A DNA stretch of 64,000 bases from Plutella xylostella (GCF_932276165.1 NC_064009.1:9052001-9116000); one strand, 5' to 3'; shown: positions 50,642-62,404, counted from the first letter of the stretch. The notes: a model not told the origin generated them from the letters alone. Program-made: numbers and translations.

Positions 50642-51734
50642 TTAGGGGCCGTCCATTAATCACGTGAGGTCGTTTTTCTCATTTTTTGACCCCCCCCTCC
50701 CCCCTGGTGATATTTGGTGAGGTTTGGGACTAACCCCCCCCTCCCCCCCCTGGATCACGTGTATTTTTTTGGAAGGGGTTCCGCTCATCTGGCATAATCT
50801 TTATTGACCAAAACTCATTTCGCATAACTCGTATGGTCTAAACTTTTTTGCCCGAACCATCACTTTGCCAAGACTTATGTGGCATAAGGCTCGTTTCGTC
50901 TAAAACTCTTTAGGCACAATCTTTAAACACCTAAGTTTCGTTTGCTCAAATTAATGTTCGTCTATAACCTATGTATAATCTTGTTTCTCCTAATGTTATC
51001 TTAATAAATAATATATTCAGTATGTAGTAAATGTACAAATTGTGGTATTTTTCTCCTACATCCCGAAAATCACGATATTGTATGATCAAAAAATCGAAAG
51101 TTAACGACCTATATAATTATTACAAACCTCATGAGATCGAAACCTAAAAATAGGTGCGACGACGAGCAAAGCGAGGAGGAGCGTGTTAGGTGCGCATGTT
51201 CATCAAAACCAAAGCGGAGCGGAGCGTTTTCCAAACAGCGGAAACAATACAAGGCACCAGTTTGCGCTATGTAGGGAGACGCTCCGTCAAAGTTAAAGCC
51301 AAACAAATATTATTACTTTGTATAAACCTATGCCATAGCATTCTTAGGCTATTCAAGATTTGCCCATACCATTATTAGGCTAAAAAATGTTATGAGAAAT
51401 AACTTTTTACTAAACGAGATTTATGCCATACGATTTTCGGCGTAACGAGACTTTGACCAAACGTTACTATGCAATACGAGATTAGGCAAAAAAATCTTAT
51501 GCCAAAAAAGGTAGAACCTTTTGGAAGTCAATGTAAAGGCAATTTTTGACGCAAATCGTTAAAATTTTTGGGCCATCCAAAATATCGGTTCAGAAATACC
51601 TAATTTTTGACAAAAAATTAATACACGTGATGTCTAACGAGAACCCCCCCTCCCCCCTCGTGATGTTTCGTGAGGTTTTCAGTACCCCCCTCCCCCCCCC
51701 TTTGAGCCTCACGTGATTAATGGACGGCCCCTTA
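50642..51734. mobile_element. MITE with 25-bp perfect TIRs and TTA target duplication
   Basis: The element is 50645-51731. The ends begin GGGGCCGTCCATTAATCACG and are perfect inverted repeats over 25 bp. TTA flanks both sides. Subterminal regions are C-run rich (CCCCCCCTCCCCCC). A 3-bp TTA duplication points to a PIF/Harbinger-like family. Without the nested insert the element is about 335 bp. No coding capacity. Confidence 0.88.
50767..51527. mobile_element. Non-autonomous TIR element, copy 2, nested in a MITE
   Basis: The element is 50776-51518 (743 bp), close in sequence to 9874-10638 and in the same orientation. A perfect 9-bp duplication TTTTGGAAG lies at 50767-50775 and 51519-51527. 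It inserted into the pre-existing MITE. The two copies differ mainly by small indels, such as in the GGAGCGCAGCGAAGCGGAGC run. Confidence 0.9.
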
Positions 51735-52464
51735 CACAGTCATCTACTTAAGTATAACGTATCATCATAATCAACTATTAAACATTTAAGTACCTAAGTA
51801 AGTACTTACATAAAATATTGTGGATAACACATAGACGTAGAATTTAATACCTACATACTTTACTGAATAACTATTGTTTAAAATATTCCAGTGCAATAAT
51901 CGATTATATTCGATTATTCTCACTATTTTATCAACTTACCCCATCTCTACTCTATTATATTTTTTTAAATCACTCGGAAATGGCCATAGAACATCATAGA
52001 AGCATTTTCTAGCCAGAGTTACCAGTTGAAATAATGAATTATGAATATGTTACATAAATAATTAAAATTATCATGAAAACCAATATAAATGCAGGGTATT
52101 TAATTCTTTTAATTATTTTCAACTACTATTTAGGATAATTAAATTTATTTGGAGTACTTTAAGGTTAAAAAAATTAATCGATATTTTCGATTGTAATATC
52201 CTTAAGTACATGGCCACACTCATTTTAAAGACGTCAAATGAGCCTTCTAAATTTAGTTGGCCGTTAAAATCGTTGCCTTCAGAATAGCAAAAATTAGCGC
52301 TGTCAGTTAAATTTAGAGATTTTAGCTCATTTTAAAATTAGGAAGTGCGCCCTTCAGAATCGGTACCTACTGTCTAAACTAAATTATGCGGTCACTGTAT
52401 ATGGCCCATGTCTTTTACGGAAAACGGAAAAGCTACTGCAAAGGGTACAAAACGCCTGTATTAG
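51735..52464. other. AT-rich spacer with TTCTGAAGG-type repeat
   Basis: Mostly AT-rich. About 52225-52385 is, in reverse complement, similar to 48995-49060 (GATTCTGAAGGGC then TTCCTAATTTTAAAA). No exon was recognised. Confidence 0.45.
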
Positions 52465-54845
52465 ATTATTTTTTTTTTTTTTTATTTATAGACACTTTAT
52501 TGTATACACAAAACAAAGACAAAAACATGAAGACAGAAAAAGTAAGAAGTACACAAAGGCGGGCTTATTGCCAAGAAGCAATTTCTTCCAGCCAACCCTT
52601 GGTTGGTGGAAAACTAAAGTGATATTCACACGAAACTCTTTTATACAATAATAAAAATAAAATAAAAAACAATTTAAACTAGACATAGAACTATACTAAC
52701 GACTAACATGTCCAAAATATACCTATAAATTAGAATGACTAATGCCTATTTATTTAACAAATAATAATAATACATACAGATACACATATAAAAAAAAAAA
52801 ACTAAAAGACAAAAAAATACCTACTTAATATATACCGACTAACTATGTTAATACATACATATATAATATATTATATACATAAATAAATATAATTTACCAA
52901 CCTAAGGTTTGATGATAATGATCCTTTACGCTCTTTTTAAAAGTAGCAAGCGAAGGTGATAGTCGCACGTTCACGGGCAAGGTGTTCCACAGGCATGCCG
53001 CCTTCACAGCGAACGAGTCGCTATATGAAGCAGCATTGCGGTCAGGCACACTCAACATCTTGTTCTCTGTAGATCTCAACGCTCGGCCGTGGGAGCAGAG
53101 AAATGAAAACTTAGATTTAAGATATTGTGGGGAAGAAGGGTTATTCAAAACATTGAATAACATGTTAAGAATGTGAGTATTCCGGCGAAGGCGAATTGGG
53201 AGCCACTTCAATTGAGCACGATACTCTGAAATGTGATCATACTTACGTAATCCAAAAATGAATCGGATACATAAGTTCTGGAGACGTTCGAGTTTATTGA
53301 GTAGCTCTTCAGTGAGGTCAAGATAGCTTACGTCAGCGTAATCGAGAATTGGGAGCAGTAGAGACTGTGCCAACGTAATTTTAGTGTTAAGCGGTAGGAA
53401 ATACTGCAAGCGTTTAAGAGAGTGGAAAGATGCAAAAAGCTTCCTGCTCACAGCATCAACTTGGGGAACCCAAGAGAGAGTGCTGTCCATGATCACGCCG
53501 AGATTTTTGACTGAAGCCACATATTGTATGTCCGATTGGTCATACCTGACTCTCATCGCTGTTGCAAAGTCAATCTTGCGTAGCATTCTGGAGCTGCCAA
53601 AAACGATCGCTTGAGACTTTGTGGGGTTTAGCAGCAGACCAAAAGATTTCACCCACTTGGAGATAATCTCTAAGTTGGTGTTGATGAGACTAACAGCAGA
53701 GTTGAGATTTTCGGGAGGTGCACTAGTGTAGAGCTGGAGATCATCCGCGTATAGATGGTAGAGAGAAGTGAGTTTATTGGCTAAGATGTTAATAAACAAG
53801 GAAAAAAGCAAAGGAGAAAGAACGCCGCCTTGAGGGACGCCCGCAAGTACTGGACACCAAGTGGAACTCTCACTGTCGGTACGTACACACTGCTTGCGTC
53901 CCTTGAGATAAGACTCGAACCAACTAGTGACTGCCGGAGATACGTTAAGAGTGTGTAAAATACCGAGGAGTAGATCAAAGTCGACCGTATTAAATGCGTT
54001 ACTAAAGTCCAGCAACGCGAGGACAGTAACGTGTTGCTTGTCTATGTTACTACGAATATCATCGGTCACTTTGATTAGGGCGCTAACTGTACTGTGGCCT
54101 GGACGAAAGCCGGATTGGAGAGGGTTAAGGAGATCGTTGTTGGAAAGGAAACTGGAAAACTGTTCAAAGACGAGACGTTCGAGGACTTTTGAGAGGAAAG
54201 GTAAAATAGAAATTGGTCGAAATTGTGACAAAGACGTAGGATTTGGGACTTTTGGCAGTGGAAGAATAAATGCATTCTTCCATAAGCTAGGAAAGGATTT
54301 GGACAGGAGAGAAAGGTTCATGAGATTGGTTATGTGGGGCAAAATAACGTCCAATATTGGAATTACCATGGAGGCACTGATGTCATCAATGCCTACTGCT
54401 TTGCTGGTTATCGCCGAAATACATCTCTTAACGTCACGGCCAGAAACAAGTTTGAAGTTGAACGAAGGGCAGTCAGGGAAAGGCATAGCAGAAAGATGAT
54501 TTAGAGTTGTGGCTTTAATGTGATCATTTAGAACCAGAGGGGGAGTTGAAAAATGCTTGTTGAGAGCAGAAAGGTCAGTATTGATGTTTGAAGTTGCCTT
54601 GGTTTTCCCTATGCCCAAAGATTTGAGGAAGTTCCATAACTGTGAATTATCACAGTTTTCTATAGTATTGTGGATATGTCGGCGTTTCGCATCCCTACAC
54701 ACTCTATTGCATCGATTTCTCAGCTCCTTGTACATCCGCTCGTGCTCCTCAGTGGGTTGCTTCTTGTAGCGAAATCTGGCGTGATCACGTTTGGACATGA
54801 GCCTCTTTATGTCATCTGTGAGCCACGGGGCAGGCAGCTGTTTAA
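52465..54845 (-). mobile_element. 5'-truncated LINE with open reverse transcriptase
   Basis: Minus-strand element. The 3' end is near 52465, where a T-run (poly(A) on the minus strand) adjoins the 3' UTR. The ORF runs in frame up to about 54840, where similarity stops abruptly, and an unrelated plus-strand LINE fragment begins. The endonuclease half is missing. Confidence 0.85.
52894..54798 (-). CDS. LINE reverse transcriptase, N-terminally truncated
   Basis: 634 codons without a stop. It contains a pre-RT helical region (HERMYKELRNRCNRVCRDAK), fingers (FRPISILPFLSKVLERL), motif A LALLDFSNAFNTVD, motif B AGVPQGGVLSPLLF, motif C LYADDLQLY, and a C-terminal region with SFAVKAACLWNTLP. The sequence pattern fits the CR1 group. 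The listed Met is internal; the frame continues upstream to the truncation point. The RT could be enzymatically whole, but the element lacks the endonuclease needed to move. Confidence 0.92.
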   Translation of the reverse strand: MSKRDHARFRYKKQPTEEHERMYKELRNRCNRVCRDAKRRHIHNTIENCDNSQLWNFLKSLGIGKTKATSNINTDLSALNKHFSTPPLVLNDHIKATTLNHLSAMPFPDCPSFNFKLVSGRDVKRCISAITSKAVGIDDISASMVIPILDVILPHITNLMNLSLLSKSFPSLWKNAFILPLPKVPNPTSLSQFRPISILPFLSKVLERLVFEQFSSFLSNNDLLNPLQSGFRPGHSTVSALIKVTDDIRSNIDKQHVTVLALLDFSNAFNTVDFDLLLGILHTLNVSPAVTSWFESYLKGRKQCVRTDSESSTWCPVLAGVPQGGVLSPLLFSLFINILANKLTSLYHLYADDLQLYTSAPPENLNSAVSLINTNLEIISKWVKSFGLLLNPTKSQAIVFGSSRMLRKIDFATAMRVRYDQSDIQYVASVKNLGVIMDSTLSWVPQVDAVSRKLFASFHSLKRLQYFLPLNTKITLAQSLLLPILDYADVSYLDLTEELLNKLERLQNLCIRFIFGLRKYDHISEYRAQLKWLPIRLRRNTHILNMLFNVLNNPSSPQYLKSKFSFLCSHGRALRSTENKMLSVPDRNAASYSDSFAVKAACLWNTLPVNVRLSPSLATFKKSVKDHYHQTLGW

Positions 54846-54849
54846 CATG

Positions 54850-55106
54850 GATTATGTATGGATATCCCTCCCCGCTCCCATGTTAACCCTTATCTCAACT
54901 CCTGCGGGCTCCTGTACCTTTACAATAAACTTGAATGGTCTCGTAACCATCATACAATAAATACTAGGGCGTCCACTTATCTTATGGTCACTCCGAAGCA
55001 CAAAACCGCATTTTTTCGCAACTCGTTCCGTTATGCAGCCAGCTTCATATGGAACACTTTGAGACCACCCCTCCGTGACCTGAAATCAATATCGACTTTT
55101 AAATGA
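54850..55106 (+). pseudogene. C-terminal end of another LINE reverse transcriptase
   Basis: The plus-strand frame ends FFRNSFRYAASFIWNTL, then PPLRDLKSISTFK and stop. This is the usual C-terminal end of a CR1/Jockey-type ORF2. Only about 80 codons remain. It is fused to the truncated minus-strand LINE on its left and meets the tandem foldback array on its right. Confidence 0.75.
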
Positions 55107-55107
55107 C

Positions 55108-55935
55108 AATGGGCAGATTGGGACCACCCTCCAATAGCATTAAGACTAACATCGTTGGATAGGTCTTGTCAATAGGAATTACTTTTGCTATGACAGGAAG
55201 GCAAAGGTTATTCCTATTGACAAGACCTATCCAACGACATTAGTCTTCCTGCTATTGGAGGGTGGTCTATCCTCCAATAGCAGTAAGATGAACTGACGAG
55301 TATCGGAACTTATAAGTCAAATATCTCTGAACGGACAACTGTGACAACAAAGCTGTCAAAGCAAAAGTTATTCCTATTGACAAGACTTATCCAACGATGT
55401 TAGTCTTACTGCTATTGGAGGATGGACCACCCTCCAATAGCAGTAAGATGAACTGACGAGTATCGGAACTTATAAGTCAAATATCTCTGAACGGACAACT
55501 GTAACAACAAAGCTGTCAAGGCAAAGGTTATTTCTATTGACAAGACCTATCCAACGACATTAGTCTTACTGCTATTGGAGGGTGGTCTATCCTCCAATAG
55601 CAGTAAGATGAACTGACGAGTATCGGAAGTTAAAAGTCAAATATCTCTGAACAGACAACTGTGACAACAAAGCTGTCAAGGCAAAGGTTATTCCTATTGA
55701 CAAGACCTATCCAACGACGTTAGTCTTACTGCTATTGGAGGGTGGTCCATCCTCCAATAGCAGTAAGATGAACTGACGAGTATCGGAACTTATAAGTCAA
55801 ATATCTCTGAACGGACAACTGTGACAACAAAGCTGTCAAGGCAAAGGTTATTCCTATTGACAAGACCTATCCAACGACGTTAGTCTTACTGCTATTGGAG
55901 GGTGGTCCCAGCTCCCATATATTTTTGCCCATCCT
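55108..55935. repeat. Foldback-element-derived array of 160-bp units
   Basis: The outer ends are inverted repeats (TGGGACCACCCTCCAATAGC at 55118 and its complement ending at 55922). CCTCCAATAGCAGTAAGATG recurs at 55271, 55431, 55591 and 55751, exactly 160 bp apart. Each unit starts and ends with the same inverted sequence, so every unit can fold on itself. The first, incomplete unit (about 55118-55268) is a hairpin with arms near 67 bp. This is a MITE whose inside has been tandemly amplified. No coding frame. Confidence 0.88.
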
Positions 55936-57154
55936 CTTTTCATTACAAAATGATCCTACTTGATGATCAAAGAAAAGGGCTTTAAGAAGTCTTTAAGAAG
56001 TTATACCTACTTCGAATGTATTCACGCGCAGTATTGGCTCCGTGTTCCGTGGTTGGCTGCATGGTGCGGGCTGCACGCTGTAGTACATTATAATTCATCA
56101 CCTCAACATCTTAAACTCTGGTGCGTGTAGCCATGCTGCTTAATTTGTCCCTGAAACAAAATATAATGTATAGTTATAGTTTATTCACTTACTTATTACA
56201 AATTTGATAACCGGTAATAACGGTATTACATATCTATTGTCCCACCCATAGTCGTCCACACGTACCTAGTTAATATACTTTATAATATCTATGTATGTCT
56301 TTTATCGCAGTAGAAATATAATAATAAGAAAAAACACTTACCTTTTTTTTATCGTAACTTTCTTTGTAACAATACGAACATTATGCATCACTTTTGCTGC
56401 TGATAGTGTTTGTTATTGTGATCACTGCACGCATTGTACGAACTAGGTGTTCGTGGGGTGCTTCATTTCGTATCCGGGCGTGGGTGCGCGGGCGCCGCCT
56501 CGTCCCGTTATCTATGAATGGCTTGCGGGATGACGCGGGTACACTGAACGGATCGCGCCCGGTTACTGAAATTTATTTTAGGCTGCAGGTTGTGGGTGCG
56601 TTCGCCGTTTCATTATGGCTACCCACTACTTTTTCGCATCGCACTATTACATATTTATTTTGCTCTGTATTTAGTATTTATTTATTTTGCTCTGTATTTA
56701 TAATGTGGCAAGTTACTTGGCGACCCTCCTTGCGGGGTGAAAGAAGTGGCGGGGGCGAGGTAGCACGACATGCTACACACGTAGAAAAGTGAGCCCGGAT
56801 TAATCTCGCGATAGCTTGTAACTATTTCTGACGTACCTAAGTAAAATTTTATTCTATGAATGTTCCCGTAAATGTCATATTTAGCTTAAAATTTATAGTT
56901 TGACAGCATTAAAATTTGGATGTTTACCTTCAGAATATCTACCAATTTGAATTTATTTATGTAAAAGTGTTTTATTTTATAAATCAATTTCCTCACTTTC
57001 GTCACTTCAACTTCAACTTCAACTTTAGTTTATGGCAATCTGTCGGTTTTGCCAACAATTTGTGCCAGTGTCGTGTTCTGGCTTAGCATGTAGAGAAAGA
57101 AAATTAAAAACTAGAGATGTCTTTAAGATTCATGTAGAGTCGTTATATAATCAT
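55936..57154. other. Spacer with GC-rich island
   Basis: 56440-56790 is GC-rich and contains a repeat shared, in reverse complement, with 13630-13745. On the minus strand, an ATG at 56386 opens a short frame to a good donor (GTAAGTGT, near 56342), and a TTTGTTTCAG acceptor stands at about 56151; see findings. No conserved gene was recognised. Confidence 0.4.
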
Positions 57155-57364
57155 TATCCTAACTAATATTATAAATGCGAAAGTAACTGTGTCTGTCTGT
57201 CTGTCTGTCTGTTACTCTTTCACGCCAAAACTACTGAACGGATTTGAATGAAATTTGATATACATACGGTCTAGACCCTGGGGAAGAACATAGGCTACTT
57301 TTTGTCCCGGAATTCCCACGGGAAAACTTTTTAAGGCGAAGCGAAGCGCGCGGGAACAGCTAGT
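57155..57364 (+). repeat. Retroelement 3'-end fragment, copy E
   Basis: The most complete uninterrupted copy of the family. It starts ATCCTAACTAATATTATAAA, has a (GTCT)n run, and ends GAAGCGCGCGGGAACAGCTA. It abuts the 3' side of the I-type LINE. Confidence 0.85.
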
Positions 57365-57417
57365 AATAAATATAGGATTGATATTATATTGTGTTATTTT
57401 ATACTTATATAGATAAA

Positions 57418-60400
57418 TTATAACTTTATTTTATTGATATGAAGGAATTTGCTAAGCGCAAAAACTATATTAGGGTTGGGAAAATATGACAAGAGGTGTT
57501 GGAAGTTAACAGGAAGGGGGACCTTTAATTTGGTTAAATATGGGTACAGGCAATCCAGACCAAATAGCGGACAATTAAGGAAAATGTGGTTTAAGGTCCC
57601 GTCTTCTCGTCCACATTCGCATATAGAGGAGTCCCTAACTTTTATTTTATTTAGGAATACCGGGGTGCAGCAGTGACCTAGACGTATTCGGCATAAAATA
57701 GAAACTACGGCTTTTGGCAGTTTCTTATATTTAAAGAACCATGGTTTGGTTGGAATGTTTGGCTGGATGGAAGAAAAAAAGAGGCCCCTGAATCTGCACG
57801 ATCCCTTCCAGTGTAGAGACCAAGCAGAGAAGGAATCCTTTGTAGGAAGGCTGAGTAAATCAAATGGTTGAATTGAGAAATATTTGCTGTCACTATTGGT
57901 ATTGGTCGTAGCTAACTTGGCAAGCCGATCGGCGCGCTCGTTTCCTGAAATTCCTGAATGCCCAGGGATCCAGGCAAGTACGGTATTATACCCACGTTCG
58001 TGGCATCTTCTTAAGCAATCTTTTATTTCCAAAATATGTCTGCTATGGGTTTTCGTTTTAAGAGGGTTTTGGGTTAGTGAGTGGAGACAGCTTTGAGAGT
58101 CGGTGAATATAATGGCATTACTTATATTATGGGATTCGATGAATAAACAGGCTTCTAGGACAGCAATACACTCACCAGTGTAAACTGACGTTTCTGGGGG
58201 ACATTTGAATAACAATTCTATGTTTGAGTTTTCGTAGAATACGGAAGCACCAATCAGGCTGTCATCCGACAATTTGGAGGCATCAGTAAAGAAACGATGT
58301 GAATTATGCCACTTAGAGGAAACAACAGATTTAAAGATGGAATTTGCAGCTGTGGTTTGTTTATCAATACCATTAGAGGAAATGATGGAAGGGTGGAAGA
58401 ATAAGGTTGTGTATGGAAAATCAAAAATGGGTAACTTGTTATTACGGATGATTGGGCTATTGCTCTCTATTTCTTGAATTTTCTTAAAACTATTTAATAT
58501 TAAGGGGGGATTTTTATGCTTCCAATATTCGCTTCTATTGCAAAGTTTGTATAATACTTTTAATTTTTCATAGAGAGGGTGGTTTACGCGTATGTAGGAT
58601 TTATAAATAAAGCGATCTGCCATAAATTGGCGCCGGATTGCAAGGGGGGGTTCAACGCATTCAACCTGCATTGCATTAATCGGGGTGCTTTTCATGCAGC
58701 CCATAATGATTCGGAGTGACTTCGCCTGGATATTCTCTAGCTTAATTATAGCTTGCTTGCTACAAGGTTCCAGTAGAAAAGTGCCGTAGTCTAAAACACT
58801 CCTAATCAGATACATTAATTTTAGAGTATAAGGGTGTGCACCCCACCACACGCCAGAGAGGACTCTTAAAATATTTAGTGTTTTTTCACATTTTTTGGTA
58901 ATGTAGTTTAAATGGAAAACTCCCGTTAGTTTACAGTCTAAATAAACTCCTAAAAATTTGACATGGCTATTGATTGGGATATTGTGGTTTTCTATTTTAA
59001 TGTCTATGTCAGGGATGTTTCTTGATCTCGAAAATATGACTTCCGAACTTTTAGGGGCGGATAAATGGAGACCATGAGCCAATAGCCATCCATTGAGGGA
59101 ATCCAGAGAAATCTGAAGCGATTAGCTGGCCTCCTCAACGGAGTGACTAGGTATATATAGTGCTATGTCATCGGCGTACTGGAGGATACGGCAGTCATCA
59201 TTGAGGGATGTGTGAAGATTTGATGTGTAAATGCTGTATAGGAGGGGACTTAATACAGAACCCTGAGGTAATCCTTTCCAAACAGTTCTTGGCTCGAAAT
59301 GTTCTCCTGGGACTCGTAACGTGACTTGGCGGGACATAAGTAAGTGGCATATACATTGAATCATCTTATCCGGAATATTCAGCTGATGTAATCTATACCT
59401 GAGTATCGAAAGATGAACACTGTCATATGCGGATGATATGTCTAGAAAGACCGCAACAACAGACTCTTTTCTGCTAAACGCTATACGGATATCGGATATG
59501 AGGATACTAATACTGTCCATTGTACTATATCCCTTACGAAAACCATACTGGGAGTCTGCAAGTAAACCTTTGTTTTCTACAATCCATTCAAGTCTGTTTT
59601 TGATGAGATGTTCCAATAGTTTAGCCAGAACTGATGAAAGAGCAATTGGTCGATAATAATCAGGGTTATCCGGGGCTTTACCGTTTTTAAGTATTGGGAT
59701 AATGATTTGGGACTTCCATCTGGGAGGTATAAAACCAATGTCGAAGCAGATATTAATAAGATTTAAAAAATATTTTTGGCAATTATCTCCTGCTTGCGTT
59801 ATAAAGGAATAGGGAAAGCCATCTATTCCTGGGGCCGAGTCATGAACGTGTTGGAGGACTGAAGAAAGCTCAATAAGGGAAAATGGAATATTAAGTGGGT
59901 GGATATGTGTATTTGAACTAGGATTAGTAATAGTTGAAGGACACTCTTTTTCATTTGGGACATAAGAAGGTGCTAGTTTATCAAAAAAGCCCTCAGCTAT
60001 ATGACGCGGAATAGGAGGAGAATTCTGCGATAAACAGCCTCGTCGGTATCTATTAATGGATTTCCATACAACAGACGGCGGAGTGAAAGGGGATAGAGAT
60101 GAGCAGAACTTTTTCCAAGATGCGGATTTTTTCTTTTTGAATATACGCCGTGATTTAGCTAGAGATTTTCGGAATATTATTAGGTTTTCAAATGACATAT
60201 TTTGGTTGTAAGCTCTTTCTGCTTTATTACGATCTTTTATCAATTCAGAGCATTCGCTATCCCACCATGGTGGAGAGGATACCTTACCGGAGTGGGAGTT
60301 TTTCAAAGGTATGGTAGAGTCTGCCGCAGATGTAATAGCAGAAGTAAGAGCATCATAGCAAGTCATCACATTATTTGGGTTAGCAACTGGAAGCGATGAT

Positions 60401-61143
60401 ATCTGTTGCTCAAGTAGGTTCCGATAAGGTTCCCAGTTGGCATGTGCTATGCGATATTTTAGCAATGGTGATTTATCTATTTGTGGTAAGCATTTTTGCA
60501 AATAGGTGGTTTTAATGGGAAAGTGATCACTACCATGCGTTAAGTTTAAACGTTGCCATTGTAACATTGAAGCAATATCAGGGGAGCACACAGTGAGGTC
60601 AACGCAGCTTTTAGTCTCACCTGGGCGAGGTAGTCGTGTTGGTGAACCATCATTTAGAACACACATGTTATACTCGTCAAAGAGGTCAGCTAAAGCAGTC
60701 CCAAAAGTGTCACAATGAGGGGAGCCCCACGAAAAATGGTGGCCGTTAAAGTCTCCCAATATAATTAGAGGATGGGGAATGCTTACGAGCAGGTTGCGGA
60801 TATAGGGGATGATTGAAATTTTTGGGTCAGATATGTATATAGAAATAAAATTTATATTTTGTGCTCTCAGGCCAATGATATTTACTTCATCGCCAAAGGA
60901 GGGAATGGGGATTAAGGTAGAGGGGGAACAGTTATTAACTAAAACTGCTGTGCCACCGTGACCATCCAATCTGTCATCCCTATAGGTACTAAAACCATTT
61001 ATGTTAAACCTACATCTTGGAGACAGCCAGGATTCACTAATGGCAAAAAGGAGAGGGGTATGAGAGTTTATGAGGAATGAAATTTCATTTTTCTTTGGGG
61101 ATACGCTTCTAGCGTTCCACTGAAGGAAGGTCAGAGGAGACAT
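57418..61143 (-). pseudogene. LINE ORF2 with one in-frame stop
   Basis: About 1240 sense codons in one frame, broken only by TAA at 59124-59122. Before the stop: endonuclease (LQWNARSV, ISESWL, LGDFNGHHFSW, GSDHFPI) and reverse transcriptase (motif A FLDISSAYDSV, motif B GLPQGSVLSPLLY, motif C LQYADDIALY). The stop falls about 15 residues after YADD. After it: thumb region, RNase H (FTDASKLSDD, TGECIAVLEA, FTDSQSCLHS, GNERADRLA) and a CECGREDGTLNHIFLNC knuckle. The element is disabled in cis unless the stop is read through. Confidence 0.92.
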
Positions 61144-62404
61144 TGGAAAGGGAGTTGGTGAGCTGAGTGAGTTGAGCCGCGACGAGGTCAGGTAAAGAGA
61201 GATTGTTTTTGGAAATTAATGATGATATGAGAGAAAGTAGAAGTTCTATGATAGAAACAGAAGTGTTGTCTTTAGACGAAGGGGGGCTAGTATTTTGTAA
61301 GGCGGTTCCATTGGAAGAAGATGGAATGTAAAAGCTTTTTAGGATAGCTTGATGGGCCTGTTTATCATAACCAGGAGAAAGGGGGGCATGTGATTTCTTA
61401 GGGAACGTAACCGTTTTCCTATAGGAAAAGGTGGACGGGGAGTTATTCAATTGAGAGTTTGGATTTTGGGAAGCCTGTAGTGTGTGGGGGACTGATGCAG
61501 ATACATCAGCATAGGACCTGGAGACAGCGCGGAACTGTTTTGATGCTTCCTCAAAGGAAATGCATCGTTCAGTCATGACAGCCTTTATATTTTTTTGGCG
61601 GATGTATTCTGGGCAGCTCCGGTTTGAGACAAAATGATGGCCAGAGCAGTAAAAGCAACAGGCCTCTGCCTCTTGTATTGTACAACTGTCACTTGAATGG
61701 TTACCTCCGCATTTAAAACATCGAGGTTTCGATCTGCACTTTGTCTTAGTGTGTCCATATCGGCAGCAGTTGTAGCATAGAACTACTGGGAGTTGGTACA
61801 GTTCTACTGGAAGCGTGGAGTAGCAGCAGTACACCCTTTGTGGAAGGACTTGGCCGTCAAATGTTAGGACTACACTTTGTGTAGGGCGCCACTCAGAGTG
61901 ACCCTCCGAGGATCGGTACCTATAATTCAACCTTCTGACTTTAAGAATTTCTCCACAGTCAGTTGGAAGAGTTAAGTTATTCTTAACTTCTTCCTCAGAC
62001 CATTCAGATGGGACCTCCTTAACGAGACCCATGCGTATAATGTTATAGGTTGGGATACTTGTTATGTAGCCTTTAATGATTAAATCCGGGTTTATAATAA
62101 ACGCGTTCGCGGCGTCAGCCGAACGGAATTCGACTGCAACTCGGTTGCGGCCTACTTTTTTAATTCCGTCTTGGAGGATATTTTTTATTTTGAGTTTCAT
62201 GAGAAGCTGGCCAAATTTGATCGGATGCATGTATGATCCTGCTTGAGGATCAGCCTCAATTCGCGATACGTGGACGAGAAAAGGGAACCGGTCTGTACGG
62301 GAGTAGCGGGCTCGACCAATACTGGTTTTGACCGTTTTCGAGCTAACTGTGTCATCTTCGCTTGCGTTGATTTGGCGCGGACGTTTACGGTTGTTGATTT
62401 CCAA
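61109..62404 (-). CDS. LINE ORF1, nucleic-acid-binding protein
   Basis: 431 codons as read from a TTG. The frame has no upstream ATG before a stop, whereas an ATG in another frame (MEGDDDRPPPAPP, 62529) looks like the natural start. A one-base indel near 62430-62450 probably separates them. The central part has three zinc knuckles: CYNCCRYGHTKTKC, CFKCGGNHSSDSC and CFYCSGHHFVSNRSC. The N-terminal part is basic, the C-terminal part Ser/Pro-rich. It coats element RNA. Confidence 0.85.
   Translation of the reverse strand: MEINNRKRPRQINASEDDTVSSKTVKTSIGRARYSRTDRFPFLVHVSRIEADPQAGSYMHPIKFGQLLMKLKIKNILQDGIKKVGRNRVAVEFRSADAANAFIINPDLIIKGYITSIPTYNIIRMGLVKEVPSEWSEEEVKNNLTLPTDCGEILKVRRLNYRYRSSEGHSEWRPTQSVVLTFDGQVLPQRVYCCYSTLPVELYQLPVVLCYNCCRYGHTKTKCRSKPRCFKCGGNHSSDSCTIQEAEACCFYCSGHHFVSNRSCPEYIRQKNIKAVMTERCISFEEASKQFRAVSRSYADVSASVPHTLQASQNPNSQLNNSPSTFSYRKTVTFPKKSHAPLSPGYDKQAHQAILKSFYIPSSSNGTALQNTSPPSSKDNTSVSIIELLLSLISSLISKNNLSLPDLVAAQLTQLTNSLSNVSSDLPSVER

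Noticed and set aside
53927..54499. 190-codon plus-strand frame
   Set aside because: Antisense to the well-supported LINE reverse transcriptase.
55108..55935. CRISPR-like array
   Set aside because: Units are contiguous 160-bp repeats with inverted borders and no unique spacers, in a eukaryotic genome.
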